64,000 nucleotides of DNA from Phaeodactylum tricornutum CCAP 1055/1 (lineage: Eukaryota; Bacillariophyta; Bacillariophyceae; Surirellales; Neidiaceae). Below the pieces are notes generated by a model, which searched no databases, was not told the DNA's origin, and saw nothing but the letters and a program-made list of their open reading frames with translations. Position 1 is the first letter of the stretch, and each line of letters opens with the position of its first letter. The stretch is from the NCBI RefSeq assembly GCF_000150955.2, contig NC_011671.1, positions 1,302,001-1,366,000 of the forward strand. Reading direction: 5' to 3'. Made by a program: the position numbers and the translations under genes. Positions 28,546 through 39,430 of the stretch are shown piece after piece.

Positions 28546-28998
28546 ATGACGACCAGATACAATGGCAGTGTAGCAACGATGGTGGTTCAGTCTCGCAACC
28601 ACGACTCTCCATTAGACATCAGTGTTGATAATGACTATCCTTTTCAAATCCATGGCTCCCTGCACGATCCAGAAGTGATTCAAACCGGAACATCTACGGA
28701 GCGTCCCAGGAGAGGAGCACAGTCTGCACAACCTCAATCATCCAAAACAATTGATGTCTTCAAAATGAAAACTGCATTCGCAAAGCCACCTTCATTCCGG
28801 TCATTTCGCCCCACATGTATACATACGAAATTTTTGAACCAAATCAAATGCGAGAGCGGTGGAAGCGGATTGGAAGCGGACGATATAATCCAAGAGCCTC
28901 TTGCTCCCCGGCACGCTGCTCTACAAGAAGGACTCTTCTTTCCGTCACCTGTATCGGTTGTCGAAGAAGATGTTTCTAGCAACGATTTTTTTGGTTGA
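28546..28998 (+). CDS. Hypothetical small protein
   Basis: A frame of 150 residues from the ATG at 28546; the upstream open frame starts with GTG at 28453 and encodes a hydrophobic stretch (FLYILLVVGAT) but has no ATG. If a non-ATG or spliced start is used, it would be a secreted or plastid protein. The sequence has no motif I recognise and is rich in Ser, Pro and Gln. It could be a chance frame, though 181 open codons in a gene-dense region suggests otherwise. Confidence 0.4.
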   Translation: MTTRYNGSVATMVVQSRNHDSPLDISVDNDYPFQIHGSLHDPEVIQTGTSTERPRRGAQSAQPQSSKTIDVFKMKTAFAKPPSFRSFRPTCIHTKFLNQIKCESGGSGLEADDIIQEPLAPRHAALQEGLFFPSPVSVVEEDVSSNDFFG

Positions 28999-29313
28999 AA
29001 AAGCTGGCTGATTCATTGCGTCGTTGCGGATCCATTGGGAGGAATGTCAACGAATTGCAATGCGGGGTACTGTCCGTAAGGCGCCTTTCTTTCGGCCACT
29101 TAGTGTGTTGACTTGATTATAACGAAAACCTACTAGCTACGCGAGATCCTGCTGTAATTTATATCTAAATATTTTGTAACTCGGTGGTGGCACCAGGTCT
29201 GGTTTGCTGTCGGGATGCTTCTGCCGTTCGCTGGCCTGGCTGCCCCAGCTTTTCAATTCATTCCGCGACGGAAATTTTTAGCAAGTAACAGGCTCGCCAA
29301 ACACTTCTTGAAT
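28999..29313. other. Convergent spacer, 315 bp
   Basis: This lies between the small hypothetical gene and the TRAP1 stop. No repeat, RNA gene or motif was seen. Confidence 0.4.
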
Positions 29314-31566
29314 TTACTCATTGTCAGTCTTCGCCACCACTTCTGGCTCTACTATTTCTTTTGAACCCGATCCATGCTTCGCTTTCGCTCCGTTGACAAC
29401 GCACACCAAGATATCGTTCAAACGCGGAAGCATCGACCGACTATCATCCAAGAGGCCCGCCGCGACGAGGCAATTGTCGTAAACTTGTTCGGCTAGTACA
29501 CGTGCCAGTGTTGGTTCCTTGGTAATAAGGTCGTGAATACCAACAATCACCGGGTGTTTTGGATTGATTTCCACGTGTTGCTTGGGAAGTGGCACAGAAT
29601 CACGACTGCCTTCGCTGGTATCCACCAGTCGCATCATCCTCCGCATGGCGCCGGACTCGCTGTCCGTGACAATGGCTGGAGATGACGACAAACGCGCTGT
29701 CACCGTACAGGAAGAAATTTTTTTGCTCCCAAGCTCGGTTTTGAACCAATTGCAGAACTCGACTTGCTCTGTCGCCGACAATTCTTTATCCGCCGTGAAG
29801 ATTTCTTCTCCCTCGTCCGCCTTGTCAGCGTCGGCATCCATCAAATCTTTCAAATCGATATCACTTTTTTCGACGGAAACGAGCTTGCGACCTTCGTAAA
29901 GTTCCAAATTGGCCATGACAAAATCGTCAATCGTGGAAAACAAAAAGAGAACCTCGACTCCGGCCTTTTCGAAAGTTTCTAGGTAGGGACTGTTTATTGC
30001 AGCTTCACGCGAGGGGGCCATTAAATAGTAGATCTCTTTTTGTTCGGGACGCATTCGTCCAACGTATTCGTCGAACGACACCATATCAGCGTCGGTACTA
30101 CGAGACGTTTCGAAAAACAGCAGTTTAGCGAGGTGTTCTTGGAATTCGTATTCTTGACAAATCCCCTCTTTCAGAAAGAAAGAGTATTCTCGGTAGAATT
30201 CGTCGAGAAACTTGGGGCGATCTTTCTTTGCCATTTTGGTCAAATGGGCAATGAATTTGCGCGTCAAGGTTTTGCGTAGCTTGGCAATCAGCGCAGAATC
30301 TTGGGGCTTTTCACGCGAAATAGCCAAAGGCAGGTCTTCCGAGTCGACAATACCCTTGATAAAGCGTAGCCACTCGGGAAGTATATCCTTCGATTTGGAT
30401 TCAATCAGTACCTTGCGACTGTAGAGCGAAACACCGGGCTCCATTCGTTCCATACCGAACTTTTCGGAATGAAACGAGGGAATAAAGAAGAGCGCTTTCA
30501 CATCCAAGGGCGCATCCGCCCGAAAGTGATAAACATCAAGAGGCTCATCAATGGCGTTAGCAATATACTTGTAGAAGGCCGAATACGCTTCCTCTTCCAC
30601 TTCCTTGGGTTCTTTGGTCCAAATCGCCTCGAGTGTATTGACACGATTGCCGTTCAAGTAAATGGGAAAGTTGACAAAGTTGGAATAGCGCTTGAGAATT
30701 CCCTCAATGCGTGACTCGTCCACGAAATCCCAGTGCTTTTCTTTCAAATGTATCACGACCGAGGAACCTCGTTGCTGCCGTACATCTTCCGGCAGGTCGG
30801 TAATGGAGTAGGCGCCTTGTCCTTCAGAAGTCCAAACACGGCTTGGTTCGTCGTCGTGCTGTGCGGAGCGTGAACGCACTTCTACTTTTTCGCCAACCAT
30901 GAAGGAACTGTAAAAGCCGACACCAAACTTTCCAATGATTCCGCGTGCCGGGTCGGGGATGGAGCCCGATGCCTGACGTTCTAGCTCCTTGACAAACTGC
31001 TTGGATCCGGAGCGGGCAATCGTTCCCAGATTCTGAATCATATCGTCCCGAGTCATACCAATACCCGTATCCGTAATGGAAATTGTACTGGTGACTTCGT
31101 CGAGTTCGATGCGGATCTCCAAGGCCAAGTCCGGGTCTACGATCATCGCGTTGGTGGCCTGCAGGTGCCGCAGCTTTTCCAAAGAATCACTGGCGTTAGA
31201 CACCAGTTCGCGCAGAAAGACCTCCTTGTCCGTGTACAGCGAATTAGTCACGATATCCAGAAGCTGGCGAGTCTCGGCCTGAAACTCTAGCATTTCCGGC
31301 TGTTTCTCGGGTTCCGATGCTTGGACTCGAACGTCGGGAGCGGGAGGCTTGTCTTTGACGTCGGCAGTGGAAGTGGCAGCGGGACGTTCGGTACTTTGGC
31401 TAATACCTTCTGCCATCGCTTGAGTGGATGTACGAAACCCACGGTGTGGGCTGTTTCTTGGCAACATACACGCCCCGATTTGTGTGCTCCGTAGCGCCGA
31501 TCGGCGCGATGCGGGTCGGGATGCACGCAAAGCGGCCAGCAGTCGTGACGAAAGTGGCGTCGTCAT
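29314..31566 (-). CDS. TRAP1: Mitochondrial HSP90 chaperone (TRAP1)
   Basis: A protein of 750 residues, one exon. The first about 45 residues are Arg/Ser/Ala-rich without acidic residues, a mitochondrial presequence. The GHKL ATPase follows: LLDIVTNSLYTDKEVFLREL and NASDSLEKLRH carry the Asn that holds the metal, DTGIGM is the Asp/Gly nucleotide loop, and GKFGVGFYSSFMV is the lid. Middle-domain Arg is in LPLAISREKPQDS. The C-terminus ends without MEEVD or KDEL, so it is neither cytosolic nor ER HSP90. HSP90-type dimer folding in the matrix is established for TRAP1. The 5' flank is full of TCACAGTCA words and an AGTC repeat. Confidence 0.93.
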   Translation of the reverse strand: MTTPLSSRLLAALRASRPASRRSALRSTQIGACMLPRNSPHRGFRTSTQAMAEGISQSTERPAATSTADVKDKPPAPDVRVQASEPEKQPEMLEFQAETRQLLDIVTNSLYTDKEVFLRELVSNASDSLEKLRHLQATNAMIVDPDLALEIRIELDEVTSTISITDTGIGMTRDDMIQNLGTIARSGSKQFVKELERQASGSIPDPARGIIGKFGVGFYSSFMVGEKVEVRSRSAQHDDEPSRVWTSEGQGAYSITDLPEDVRQQRGSSVVIHLKEKHWDFVDESRIEGILKRYSNFVNFPIYLNGNRVNTLEAIWTKEPKEVEEEAYSAFYKYIANAIDEPLDVYHFRADAPLDVKALFFIPSFHSEKFGMERMEPGVSLYSRKVLIESKSKDILPEWLRFIKGIVDSEDLPLAISREKPQDSALIAKLRKTLTRKFIAHLTKMAKKDRPKFLDEFYREYSFFLKEGICQEYEFQEHLAKLLFFETSRSTDADMVSFDEYVGRMRPEQKEIYYLMAPSREAAINSPYLETFEKAGVEVLFLFSTIDDFVMANLELYEGRKLVSVEKSDIDLKDLMDADADKADEGEEIFTADKELSATEQVEFCNWFKTELGSKKISSCTVTARLSSSPAIVTDSESGAMRRMMRLVDTSEGSRDSVPLPKQHVEINPKHPVIVGIHDLITKEPTLARVLAEQVYDNCLVAAGLLDDSRSMLPRLNDILVCVVNGAKAKHGSGSKEIVEPEVVAKTDNE

Positions 31567-32115
31567 GGTAAGAGTCGACGGGTGTAGGAAGACGGGTGCT
31601 GGGAGAGTGGCGGTGTGTTAAATCAATAGATAATGATAGGATTCGTTACGATACGATACGGACCCTACGTTGCGTTTCGATACCGACTCGACAGAGGGAT
31701 GATCTCGGTCACAGTCAATCGAGAGGAAAAATAGATTGGAGGATTGACTGTGAGCCAACGGTGTGAGGGTGAACAATGGTTCCACGTCATCACAAATCAA
31801 AAGTTCGAATTATTCTCCAATGGTAGATTTTGAATTGCAACGACTCGATCGAACTGGTCAACAGGTCAGCAGTCAGTCAGTCAGTCAGTCAGTGTGGTGT
31901 TCGGGTTGTACTATAAGAGGTGCTCTCACTGTCACAGTCAGTCAGTCGATACGTAGGTATATCGTCCGGCAAGGTTATTCCGGAATTCGAACCAAAGCCT
32001 TTTTCTTTCATTGTCGGTAGTCTCCCCATCATCCGTCCTCAGCATTACTGCTAGTACCACTGCGTTCCGCTTGTAATTCCGTCTCAGTAGGACTGACTAC
32101 CACTAGACCGCTGGA
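31567..32115. promoter_or_regulatory. TRAP1 upstream spacer with AGTC repeat
   Basis: 549 bases between TRAP1 and a plus-strand frame. It holds TCACAGTCA at 31709-31717 and 31932-31940, its reverse complement at 31745-31753, and an (AGTC)n run at 31871-31893. This is the densest cluster of that word in the window and it may belong to the TRAP1 promoter. Confidence 0.5.
31871..31893. repeat. (AGTC)n short tandem repeat
   Basis: Nearly six copies of AGTC, then a related CAGTCAGTC string at 31935-31944. Both lie in the TRAP1 upstream region. Confidence 0.9.
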
Positions 32116-33519
32116 ATGGAGTCTTCGGGGGAGCAATCGTGTCGGGACAACGCGTGTTTCGCGAGTCTGCACTTACCACACATGCCATCGTCGTTGGATG
32201 CCCAGCACGGAACAGTCCTTCCCACCATTCAAGCCTTCGTCGTCGCCGATATCGACCTGCCTTTGGCGTCCGCCTTTTCCCAGTACGTACTGATGCAGCG
32301 CAATTCACTCTTTGATTCTTCACGGATTGGTTGGTGTATCGTCGGTGGACCCTCTTGTCGGGATTCCGATTTGCGTCCCTACCAATCCGGTCGAGTCGCT
32401 CGTGCAGCTGCCACCACCATCGATGCTGTCGAATTCGAATCCACCCCACAATCGAAATTGTCTTCTTGACGTCAACAACGCGCGGCGCATCATTCCACCT
32501 TCCAGCGCACGCGCGAAGAATCCGCCGCCTTGGAGGGACTCGGCACCGCGGCCCTGTCGCAACTCGAAAGCATCGTTTGTCGGGTCGTTTACTGTCCCCA
32601 AATGACGGACCCGCTGCGGAAACTCGCACCGAATGCGGCCACTGCCGCACCCAATTGCCTCACGCCAAACTCACGGAATGTGCATCAACAGTGGTTACCA
32701 CTGGTACCGGGCTTGGGCTGTGCCGGATTGACGTACTTGGATTCTTGTTCCGCCATGGGCGATCCCTCCCACGCCAACTTGTACGAGTCGCCACATCGGC
32801 CCGAAACCAAACGACAATCCGGCACCGGGGTTATCTCGCAAACCCGATGTTACGGAAGACGAAGCGGAGGGCATTGACTTGGAGTCGGATGAGAATGAGC
32901 GAGACGCCACCATGAGACGATGGACGTAGGAATTTGTCCAAGTCCAAAAACAGTACGTCAGCTTATAAGGCACCGTTGCGTCTGTGTCTAGTTCGGCACT
33001 CTCGGATACAGATGTGTTCTCATGCTGTCCTTTCTCCTTTGAACCCGTACCAGATACGGAGGATACGATACTGCGCTGCACCATCTCCTGAAACTTCCTG
33101 GTCCACCCCAGCATCCCGTCCCCTTTGCGACTCGACACGCCCAACCGATTCTGGTCAGGCACTACGCCAATTTGGCAATTGCAGAATCCTCCACCGATCA
33201 GGAAAGGGGAAGTCGGATGGACCCGTGGCCACCGGGACACGAAGCCTTTCTCTGCTCGGACATCGTCCGCCAACTAGCCGCTTTGGAAATTTCCAGTGGC
33301 TCGGCGGCACACCACGCGGCCGAGCTCCGCAGTGGGAATACTCCATTGTCCGTACCCGTCTTGTTGCCCGGGTCACTCCGTGCCCGGGGTGACTTTTCGC
33401 TATTGTCGCTGAGTTTGGTGGAAGATGCGAGTGCTCCGAAAAAATACCGGTGGACCGTGTCCGACACGCAATTTTTCAACATTCACAAGCCACTGTTTCC
33501 AGCTCCAGCTGCGCGGTAG
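32116..33519 (+). pseudogene. Fragmented plus-strand gene or pseudogene, unknown product
   Basis: Coding-like text runs through this span but switches frame several times. In frame 1, 32116-32469 starts with an ATG and is closed by TGA; the same frame reopens at once, with EESAALEGLGTAALSQLES near 32520, and closes again at 32877. Frame 3 near 32626 reads ECGHCRTQLPHAKLTEC, which looks like a Cys zinc site. Frame 2 near 32834 reads an acidic stretch, DVTEDEAEGIDLESDENE. Frame 1 is used again at about 33070-33519, ending HKPLFPAPAAR. I could not find GT-AG introns that join these pieces, so it is either decayed, or carries several base errors, or has introns I did not see. No function assigned. 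Confidence 0.4.
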
Positions 33520-33796
33520 CATACATCTAGGAGGAGCCATAGAGCAAATCTACTGCAGTGTCGTATTTTGGGGGTTGGGAACAATGATAACATGCATGCT
33601 TACTATTCGTTCCGATCTACTGTAAACTCTGTCGAGTGGCAATGGTGTGGCCGCATCGTGTCTCTACTAGAAGCGCCCACCGGTCTAACCACCAAAACCC
33701 TAGAGAATGAAACCGCGTCAATGAGAGAAACAAAAGCCCAATCCGTGTGAATGAACAAGTGTCCGTACAGGATCACCCGACACGGCATTTTTTCGT

Positions 33797-34486
33797 CTAA
33801 CATCCGCACGCTGCCGAATCGGTGTTGGCACCCTTGGTTTCGTCCAAGTTCACCGTGGCTGGCGTCGCCGACGATGTTCCTCCGGATGGACCACCCAGGC
33901 CTGCAATGCCTCCTCGGGACTTTTGCGAGGTGAGAGCCCGATCGTGCACAATCCCAATCAATCTTTCGAAGGAAGTGAGAACGTTTTCTCCGGATTTAGC
34001 CGACGTTTCCAACATTTCCATACCGTATTCCTGACAGAATTGTTGCGCCTTTTCCTGTGATACTTCTCGCGATGCTTCCAAATCGCTCTTATTGCCAACG
34101 AGGAGTTTGGCTAGATCATCGGTAGAGGCGTGATCCTGCAACTGCGCCATCCAGCGTTCCGCAAGCGATTCGAAGGACTTGGCGTTGGTGATATCGTACA
34201 CGAGGATCACCCCTTTGGCTTTACGAAAGTAGGTAGGCAGGAGAACCCGCGCGAAGCGTTCTTGCCCCGCGGTGTCCCAGATTTGGGCCTTGACTTTTCC
34301 GTGCGGCGTGTCCAGCATTTGCGTATCGAACTCAATCCCCATGGTTGCCGAAATGTCGTGATTGAGCGGTCGATCCGGATTCGTTAGACGCGCGACGAGC
34401 GACGTCTTTCCTACGCCCGAATCGCCCAGCATGACAATCTTGTACAGCGGCGGTTTGCCGGCTCCTCCCGTGGCTCGGTTCGACAT
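33797..34486 (-). CDS. Rab-family small GTPase
   Basis: A protein of 229 residues, slightly long for a Rab. The P-loop GDSGVGKTS lies at about residues 21-29, switch I ends in ISATMGIEFDTQ, switch II is WDTAGQERF, base specificity is from GNKSD and ETSAK. The C-terminus ends ACGC, a CxC double-geranylgeranylation site typical of Rabs. A Gly-rich linker precedes it. It regulates vesicle traffic on cytosolic membrane faces; the subfamily cannot be told safely from motifs, and the SATMGIEF switch differs from the common TIGVDF. It lies divergent from DNA ligase I across a 750-base spacer. Confidence 0.93.
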   Translation of the reverse strand: MSNRATGGAGKPPLYKIVMLGDSGVGKTSLVARLTNPDRPLNHDISATMGIEFDTQMLDTPHGKVKAQIWDTAGQERFARVLLPTYFRKAKGVILVYDITNAKSFESLAERWMAQLQDHASTDDLAKLLVGNKSDLEASREVSQEKAQQFCQEYGMEMLETSAKSGENVLTSFERLIGIVHDRALTSQKSRGGIAGLGGPSGGTSSATPATVNLDETKGANTDSAACGC

Positions 34487-35236
34487 GCTCTCGTTGTGTG
34501 TAAAGAAAGGTGTAGCTGACTACCGGCAGGCACTGCACTCACGGAAGTAGACGGGGACTTGACTTAGTACGCTAATCCTTCTTTTCGTGCGTTCGCTAGT
34601 CAATTCGCAGATTGCAGATAGTCAATGAGTAAGCAAGCAAAGCGAATGAGTGAGTGAAAGGGCAAACGTCCTTGACTGTACTTTGGAGGAAGAAACCCGT
34701 AATCGTATCGTTTTCGTTTCGTTTGTTGGGTTGCTCTCGTTGGGTACGGTTTCTTTTTCTGTTCACTGTCCGTGTCCGCTAAAGCTAACTAACAGCAACT
34801 GTGGGCAAAACGCTAGACGACGCACGACAAGACTGGCAAACGCAAGGCAAGCCAACACACGCACAACGACGAAACCGGACTTTTTACCCGGCGAGGCTTG
34901 TGCGCGTGTTCGCTTGGATCCGTGTTCTAGCTCTATTAAAACCACGTGCAATGCCGGCCGGCGCATCGGGACTGCAGAACGGACGGAGCAATGCTAGAAA
35001 GCAAACGTCAAAATCCGTTACTCCAGCGTTGGAAACAGAGAACCCGGGATTCTTTTGGGAAAAACGGCCCTAATTTGGGTAGGTTAGGGTCACTACCCGT
35101 GACCAGACTTCTTTTTTGGTCGGTCGTTCTGCTTACAGTTCGATATTCGACTCATTTCGCGGAGAAAGAAAAATGAGCATGGACCAGACGAAAATGTACG
35201 ATTCGTAAAGGAGCGAGAGCAGTACTACCGGAAAAC
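34487..35236. promoter_or_regulatory. Divergent spacer between Rab and DNA ligase I
   Basis: 750 bases. It contains several short open frames on both strands without recognisable content. No RNA gene or clear repeat was seen. Confidence 0.4.
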
Positions 35237-38140
35237 ATGGCCGATGAAAACGTTGAGCCACAACAGGTACATGTTGATCAAGAGACGGCTAGAAACTCGC
35301 TTCGTAGCATATGTGAGATTTCCATATCCCGAGCCATCGAGCTGTTGGAAGCGGCGAGCGGATCCGTAGAACGAGCCGTCGAGATACACTTTGCCGCATT
35401 GACAGGAGTCGCAAACGTGACAACACCCAAACAAGACTCCGAAAATGAAGCTGAATCTGCTGAAAAGGAACCGTTTAGCTTTCAATCGTCGCGTTACGTG
35501 ACGTCCAAGCCCACAGGTCCTCCTTCTCTGGAAAAGGGGTCGCCTGCCAAACGGTCACGTCCTAGGATGGAATCCTTCTTTTCTCCACGGTTGAAAAAAA
35601 AGGCAATTCCTCAAGGCGACAATCACGACAAAGTGTCATCCCATGTAGTCGAAGACCAGGCCCAGTCTGACTATTGTCATGGACCCAAGTCTCACCCACA
35701 GTTGTTGTCCGCGGAAAATTGTGCACTCCAACCCCTTGATTCGGATATCCTAAACACGAAAGCGTCAACAATGACTTCCTCAGCTGCATCGCTAAAATCG
35801 GAGTTCATCGCGGATGAAGCTCCGTTATCGTATGCCATGCTAGCGCAAATGTTTGCGGAACTGACCGCTACAACAAAGAGAATCGCCAAGCTTGAGGCTC
35901 TACGATGCACGTTTTGGAAAGTAATCACAGCGCTGGGTGGAATCGACTCGACACGTCCACGCCACGAAGATGCTCGAGTTTTGACATGCGCTCTGGACTT
36001 GATTCTTGGGAAATTGTCGCTTCCGGAAAAAGAAGGCAACAGTCGAAACGCCGTGACACTGCAGGTCAGTGGTGCGGCTGTGTCAACAGCAGTGCAAACC
36101 GTTACCGGCGTCTCGCGGAATCTTTTGCGCCAATCGTACCGCGACTTGGGGGATCTCGGGGATGTTGCGGCAAAGTATTTCCTGTCACGATCGTCGGCGC
36201 AGCAGTTTTTTGTCGCGCAAACCGAGAGCTCGAAGTCGCCCAGTAGTCCTGAGTTGAGCCTCGTTCGCGTACATGAGCTGTTGTACGAGATCGCCACCGT
36301 CTCACCCGGGACCGGTAGCCAGAAAAATCGCCAACAATTACTAGTCAAGCTTTTGAGGGCTTCCAAGGATAAAGTTGAGCTTTGCTTTTTGGTCCGCACT
36401 TTATTGGGCAACATGCGGTTGGGCGCCACAATAAAGACTGTTCTACAGGGGTTGTCAACAGCTGTACGCGAGTTTGAGCTAGACAATTCAGCCAAAGCGA
36501 GTTTTTTGTTAGACAGGAAAGAACAGGCGAGGATAGGGGACATGGTGCAAGAAACGTACCACATTTGCCCACGTCTCGACGAAATCGCCCGCGCTTTGTT
36601 GGAAGGCGGCGTAGAATATGCACAGAAAACATGCTCACTGTCAATCGGATTTCCTGTCCAACCGATGTTGGCCAATCCAGCGCATTCTTTGGAGCAAGTA
36701 CGGAAATTCATGTCCGACGAGAAGAACAAAACGGACCTGTGCGCCTTAGCTGAATGGAAATACGACGGTGTACGGTGTCAAGCTCATTGGGATGGATCCA
36801 CCGTCAGACTGTTCAGTCGCCATTTGCTGGACAACTCGGAGCAATTTCCCGACGTAGCAGAATACTTGCTGCAAGCACGTAGTGATTCGGTGCACTCCTT
36901 TATTCTTGATTCCGAAATAGTTGGTGTTTACATGGACGCAACGAAAGGAAAATTTCGAATGCTTCCTTTTCAAGATCTGTCTACTCGGCGAGGAAGTCAA
37001 AGCGTTGAAAGAGATAGAGTTCAAGTTCGCATCTACGCCTTTGATTTGTTGTACCTCAATGGAGAATCACTTTTAAAGGTTCCTTTTTGGAAGCGAAGAA
37101 AGCTTTTACAAGAGGTATTCAAAGAGACACTTGGATTCGCTCACGCGCAATCGGTTGGACTTGCCACTTTCGATGACGAACTCTTGAGAGCTACTCTGGA
37201 ACAAGCGGTCACGGATGGTGCTGAAGGCCTCATGATTAAACTCACAGGTGAAGGCTATCACGCACCGAACGCTGACGTATCCTGTCGCACCTTTGGCTAC
37301 GAATCGGGGACACGCAGTCAGCTCTGGCTGAAGTTGAAGAGAGACTATGTTGTGGGCTATGCCGATACAATCGATGTCGTACCGATAGGAGCTTGGTACG
37401 GGAACGGTCGGAAAGCACAGAAGGGATTCCTAAGTCCAATACTCTTTGCCGTGTACGATGAAGACGAAGGAGCCTTCCGCTCCATCTCCCGGTGTATGAG
37501 CTTTACAGACGCCATGTATCAAGGTAAGGACTTGCTGCCAAGAAATGAGATGCCTGAACGTTTGTACTTGTCTACTCATTTGCTTTGACCCAGTAGCCAT
37601 TAAAAATTTTTATTTCCATGGTAAGCCATATCCAGAAAAAGTAGGTTCTGGAGATCCAAAAGTTGATGCAGCGACTGTCGTGCAAGAATCAAATGCAAGC
37701 CACGTGGTTGCCTCTGACGATGAATCCTTGGAGGACATGGAAGACCAGACTGCTGAGGTAGCTGATGGACTCTTGGAAGGACGTGTCAACTGCTACACCA
37801 CTACTCCACCGTCAACTTATATCATTACAAATGAGACGCCTAGTATTTGGTTCAAACCGATGGAAGTTTTTGAAGTTTCTTTTGCGGACCTTTCACTTAG
37901 TCAGGCCCATACAGCAGGGGCAGGTCTTCTAGATGACCCTCAAGGACGAGGGGTCGCAATGGTACGTTCTGGATTGTTTTTGTTGCAATTTGAAAGGATC
38001 GGAACAGCCTCATATATCACATGTCCTTGCAGAGATTCCCTCGTTTTAAACGCCGTCGGCCAGATAAATCAGTTGAACAAGCCACAACAACTGTTCAAAT
38101 TGCACAGCTTTTTGGCCAGCAGTCAAAAATGAAGAGGTAG
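35237..38140 (+). CDS. LIG1: ATP-dependent DNA ligase I
   Basis: Three exons, 35237-37523, 37594-37961 and 38033-38140, with introns of 70 and 71 bases; 920 residues. Residues about 13-48 resemble a UBA-like helix bundle. RMESFFSPRLKK near residue 112 is a PIP-box-like PCNA site. The catalytic Lys is residue 508 in AEWKYDGVR, followed by SFILDSEIVG and EGLMIK as nucleotidyltransferase motifs. The OB fold ends in the last exon with GVAMRFPRF...KSVEQATT, matching the C-terminus of eukaryotic LIG1. The stop of the first open frame lies in the intron. The 3' end of intron 1 reads CAGTAG, so either of two acceptors three bases apart could be used, adding or dropping one residue. It joins Okazaki fragments and completes excision repair in the nucleus. 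Confidence 0.93.
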
Positions 38141-38235
38141 TGTATGTATTTAACATGCTATCCGCACACAATGATAATAATGATCAAGTAAAAATCTCCT
38201 TAGGTACTGCAGAGTAGCATATTGCGCCGTTTCTG

Positions 38236-39430
38236 TTACACCCAATCCCGAGGGTTCATACATGCGTCTAGGAACTCAGCTTCTGGTGATCCCTCTTCCG
38301 GATGGTGATCGTATTCCCATCGGGCCGTCTCCGGTAAGCTCATGAGAATGCTTTCCGTACGACCGTTGGTCTTGAGTCCAAATATTGTTCCGCGATCGTA
38401 GACGAGGTTGAATTCGGCATAGCGTCCACGTCGTAGTTGCTGCCAGCGTTTTTCTTCCTCCGTAAATGAGTCGTTCTTGTGCTTTTCGATGATGGGACCA
38501 TAGGCAGCGACAACGTGGTTGACGGCATCTTTGCAGAATTCAAAGATCTCGTTTGGATCGCGATCGTTCAAATCATCAAAGAAAATCCCACCCAGTCCCC
38601 GGCGCTCCCCGCGATGCTTGATCAAAAAGTACTCATCGGCCCACTTCTTAAACTTTGGGTAGTATTCGGGGTCGTGTCGATCGCAAACATCTTTGTATAC
38701 ACCATGGAAATGCTTTATGTCTTCCTCCACGAGGTAGGAAGGAGTTATATCTGTGCCACCTCCAAACCACCAATTTCCTCCAGCAGTTTGGAAGAGACGG
38801 TAATTGAAATGCATCGTCGGGCAGTGGGGGTTGCGTGGGTGCATTACACAAGACAAACCACAGGCTGAGAATGGAACCGCATCTTGTCCACGATTGACTC
38901 CTCGTTCGGTCGCCGCGCGCAAGGCTTCTTGTGGCATAGTACCGTGGACGACCGAAAGGTTGACGCCTGCTTTTTCCCAAACGTTGCCATTACCGAGTAC
39001 ACGCGACATACCACCACCACCGGTGTCGCGCACCCATGCGTCCTCCTGGAACTTTGCCCCACCGTCGATGTCTTCAATAGCTTTGCAAATAGAGAGCTGT
39101 GCTTCGCGAAGCATCCGTTCCATTTTGATCAAGAGTTCCTTGTCACCACCTTCGAAATCCGGGTCCACCATACTGGCGAGTCCAACGTTGTCCTATAGCC
39201 GCACGAAAGCAATGAATTCATGAGTTCAGGATTCCGACCAATCCGCATTATCTCCAGCTTTGGCACTTTAGTGTGTGACGAGTACGTACTATAGTTTTCT
39301 CGGAGTCGACCGAGTTGAAGACCATGGAAAGAAAGGAGGTCCGAGAAAGTGCCGATGGACCCGTGAAGGCATGAGTGCCTACAAGATAGTCACCCAACAC
39401 GGCTAGCGAGATGGAAATGCAAAATTTCAT
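38236..39430 (-). CDS. CPOX: Oxygen-dependent coproporphyrinogen III oxidase, plastid-targeted
   Basis: Two exons, 39290-39430 and 38236-39192, with a 97-base intron (GTACGT...ATAG); 365 residues. Exon 1 gives a signal peptide [22 protein letters not shown], where HA-F is the diatom plastid cleavage site, followed by a transit region. The catalytic part has [59 protein letters not shown] and YDRGTIFGL, in the order of CPOX proteins. It decarboxylates coproporphyrinogen III to protoporphyrinogen IX for haem and chlorophyll. It is divergent from SCAD. Confidence 0.93.

Noticed and set aside
31980-32005. GGTTCGAATTCC-like string on the minus strand, considered as a tRNA T-arm
   Set aside because: The flanking bases do not form a T stem or acceptor stem, and no anticodon arm is visible.
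32695-33273. Minus-strand frame of 192 codons
   Set aside because: It is antisense to the plus-strand coding-like stretches and has low-complexity Ser-rich content, though the case is not certain.
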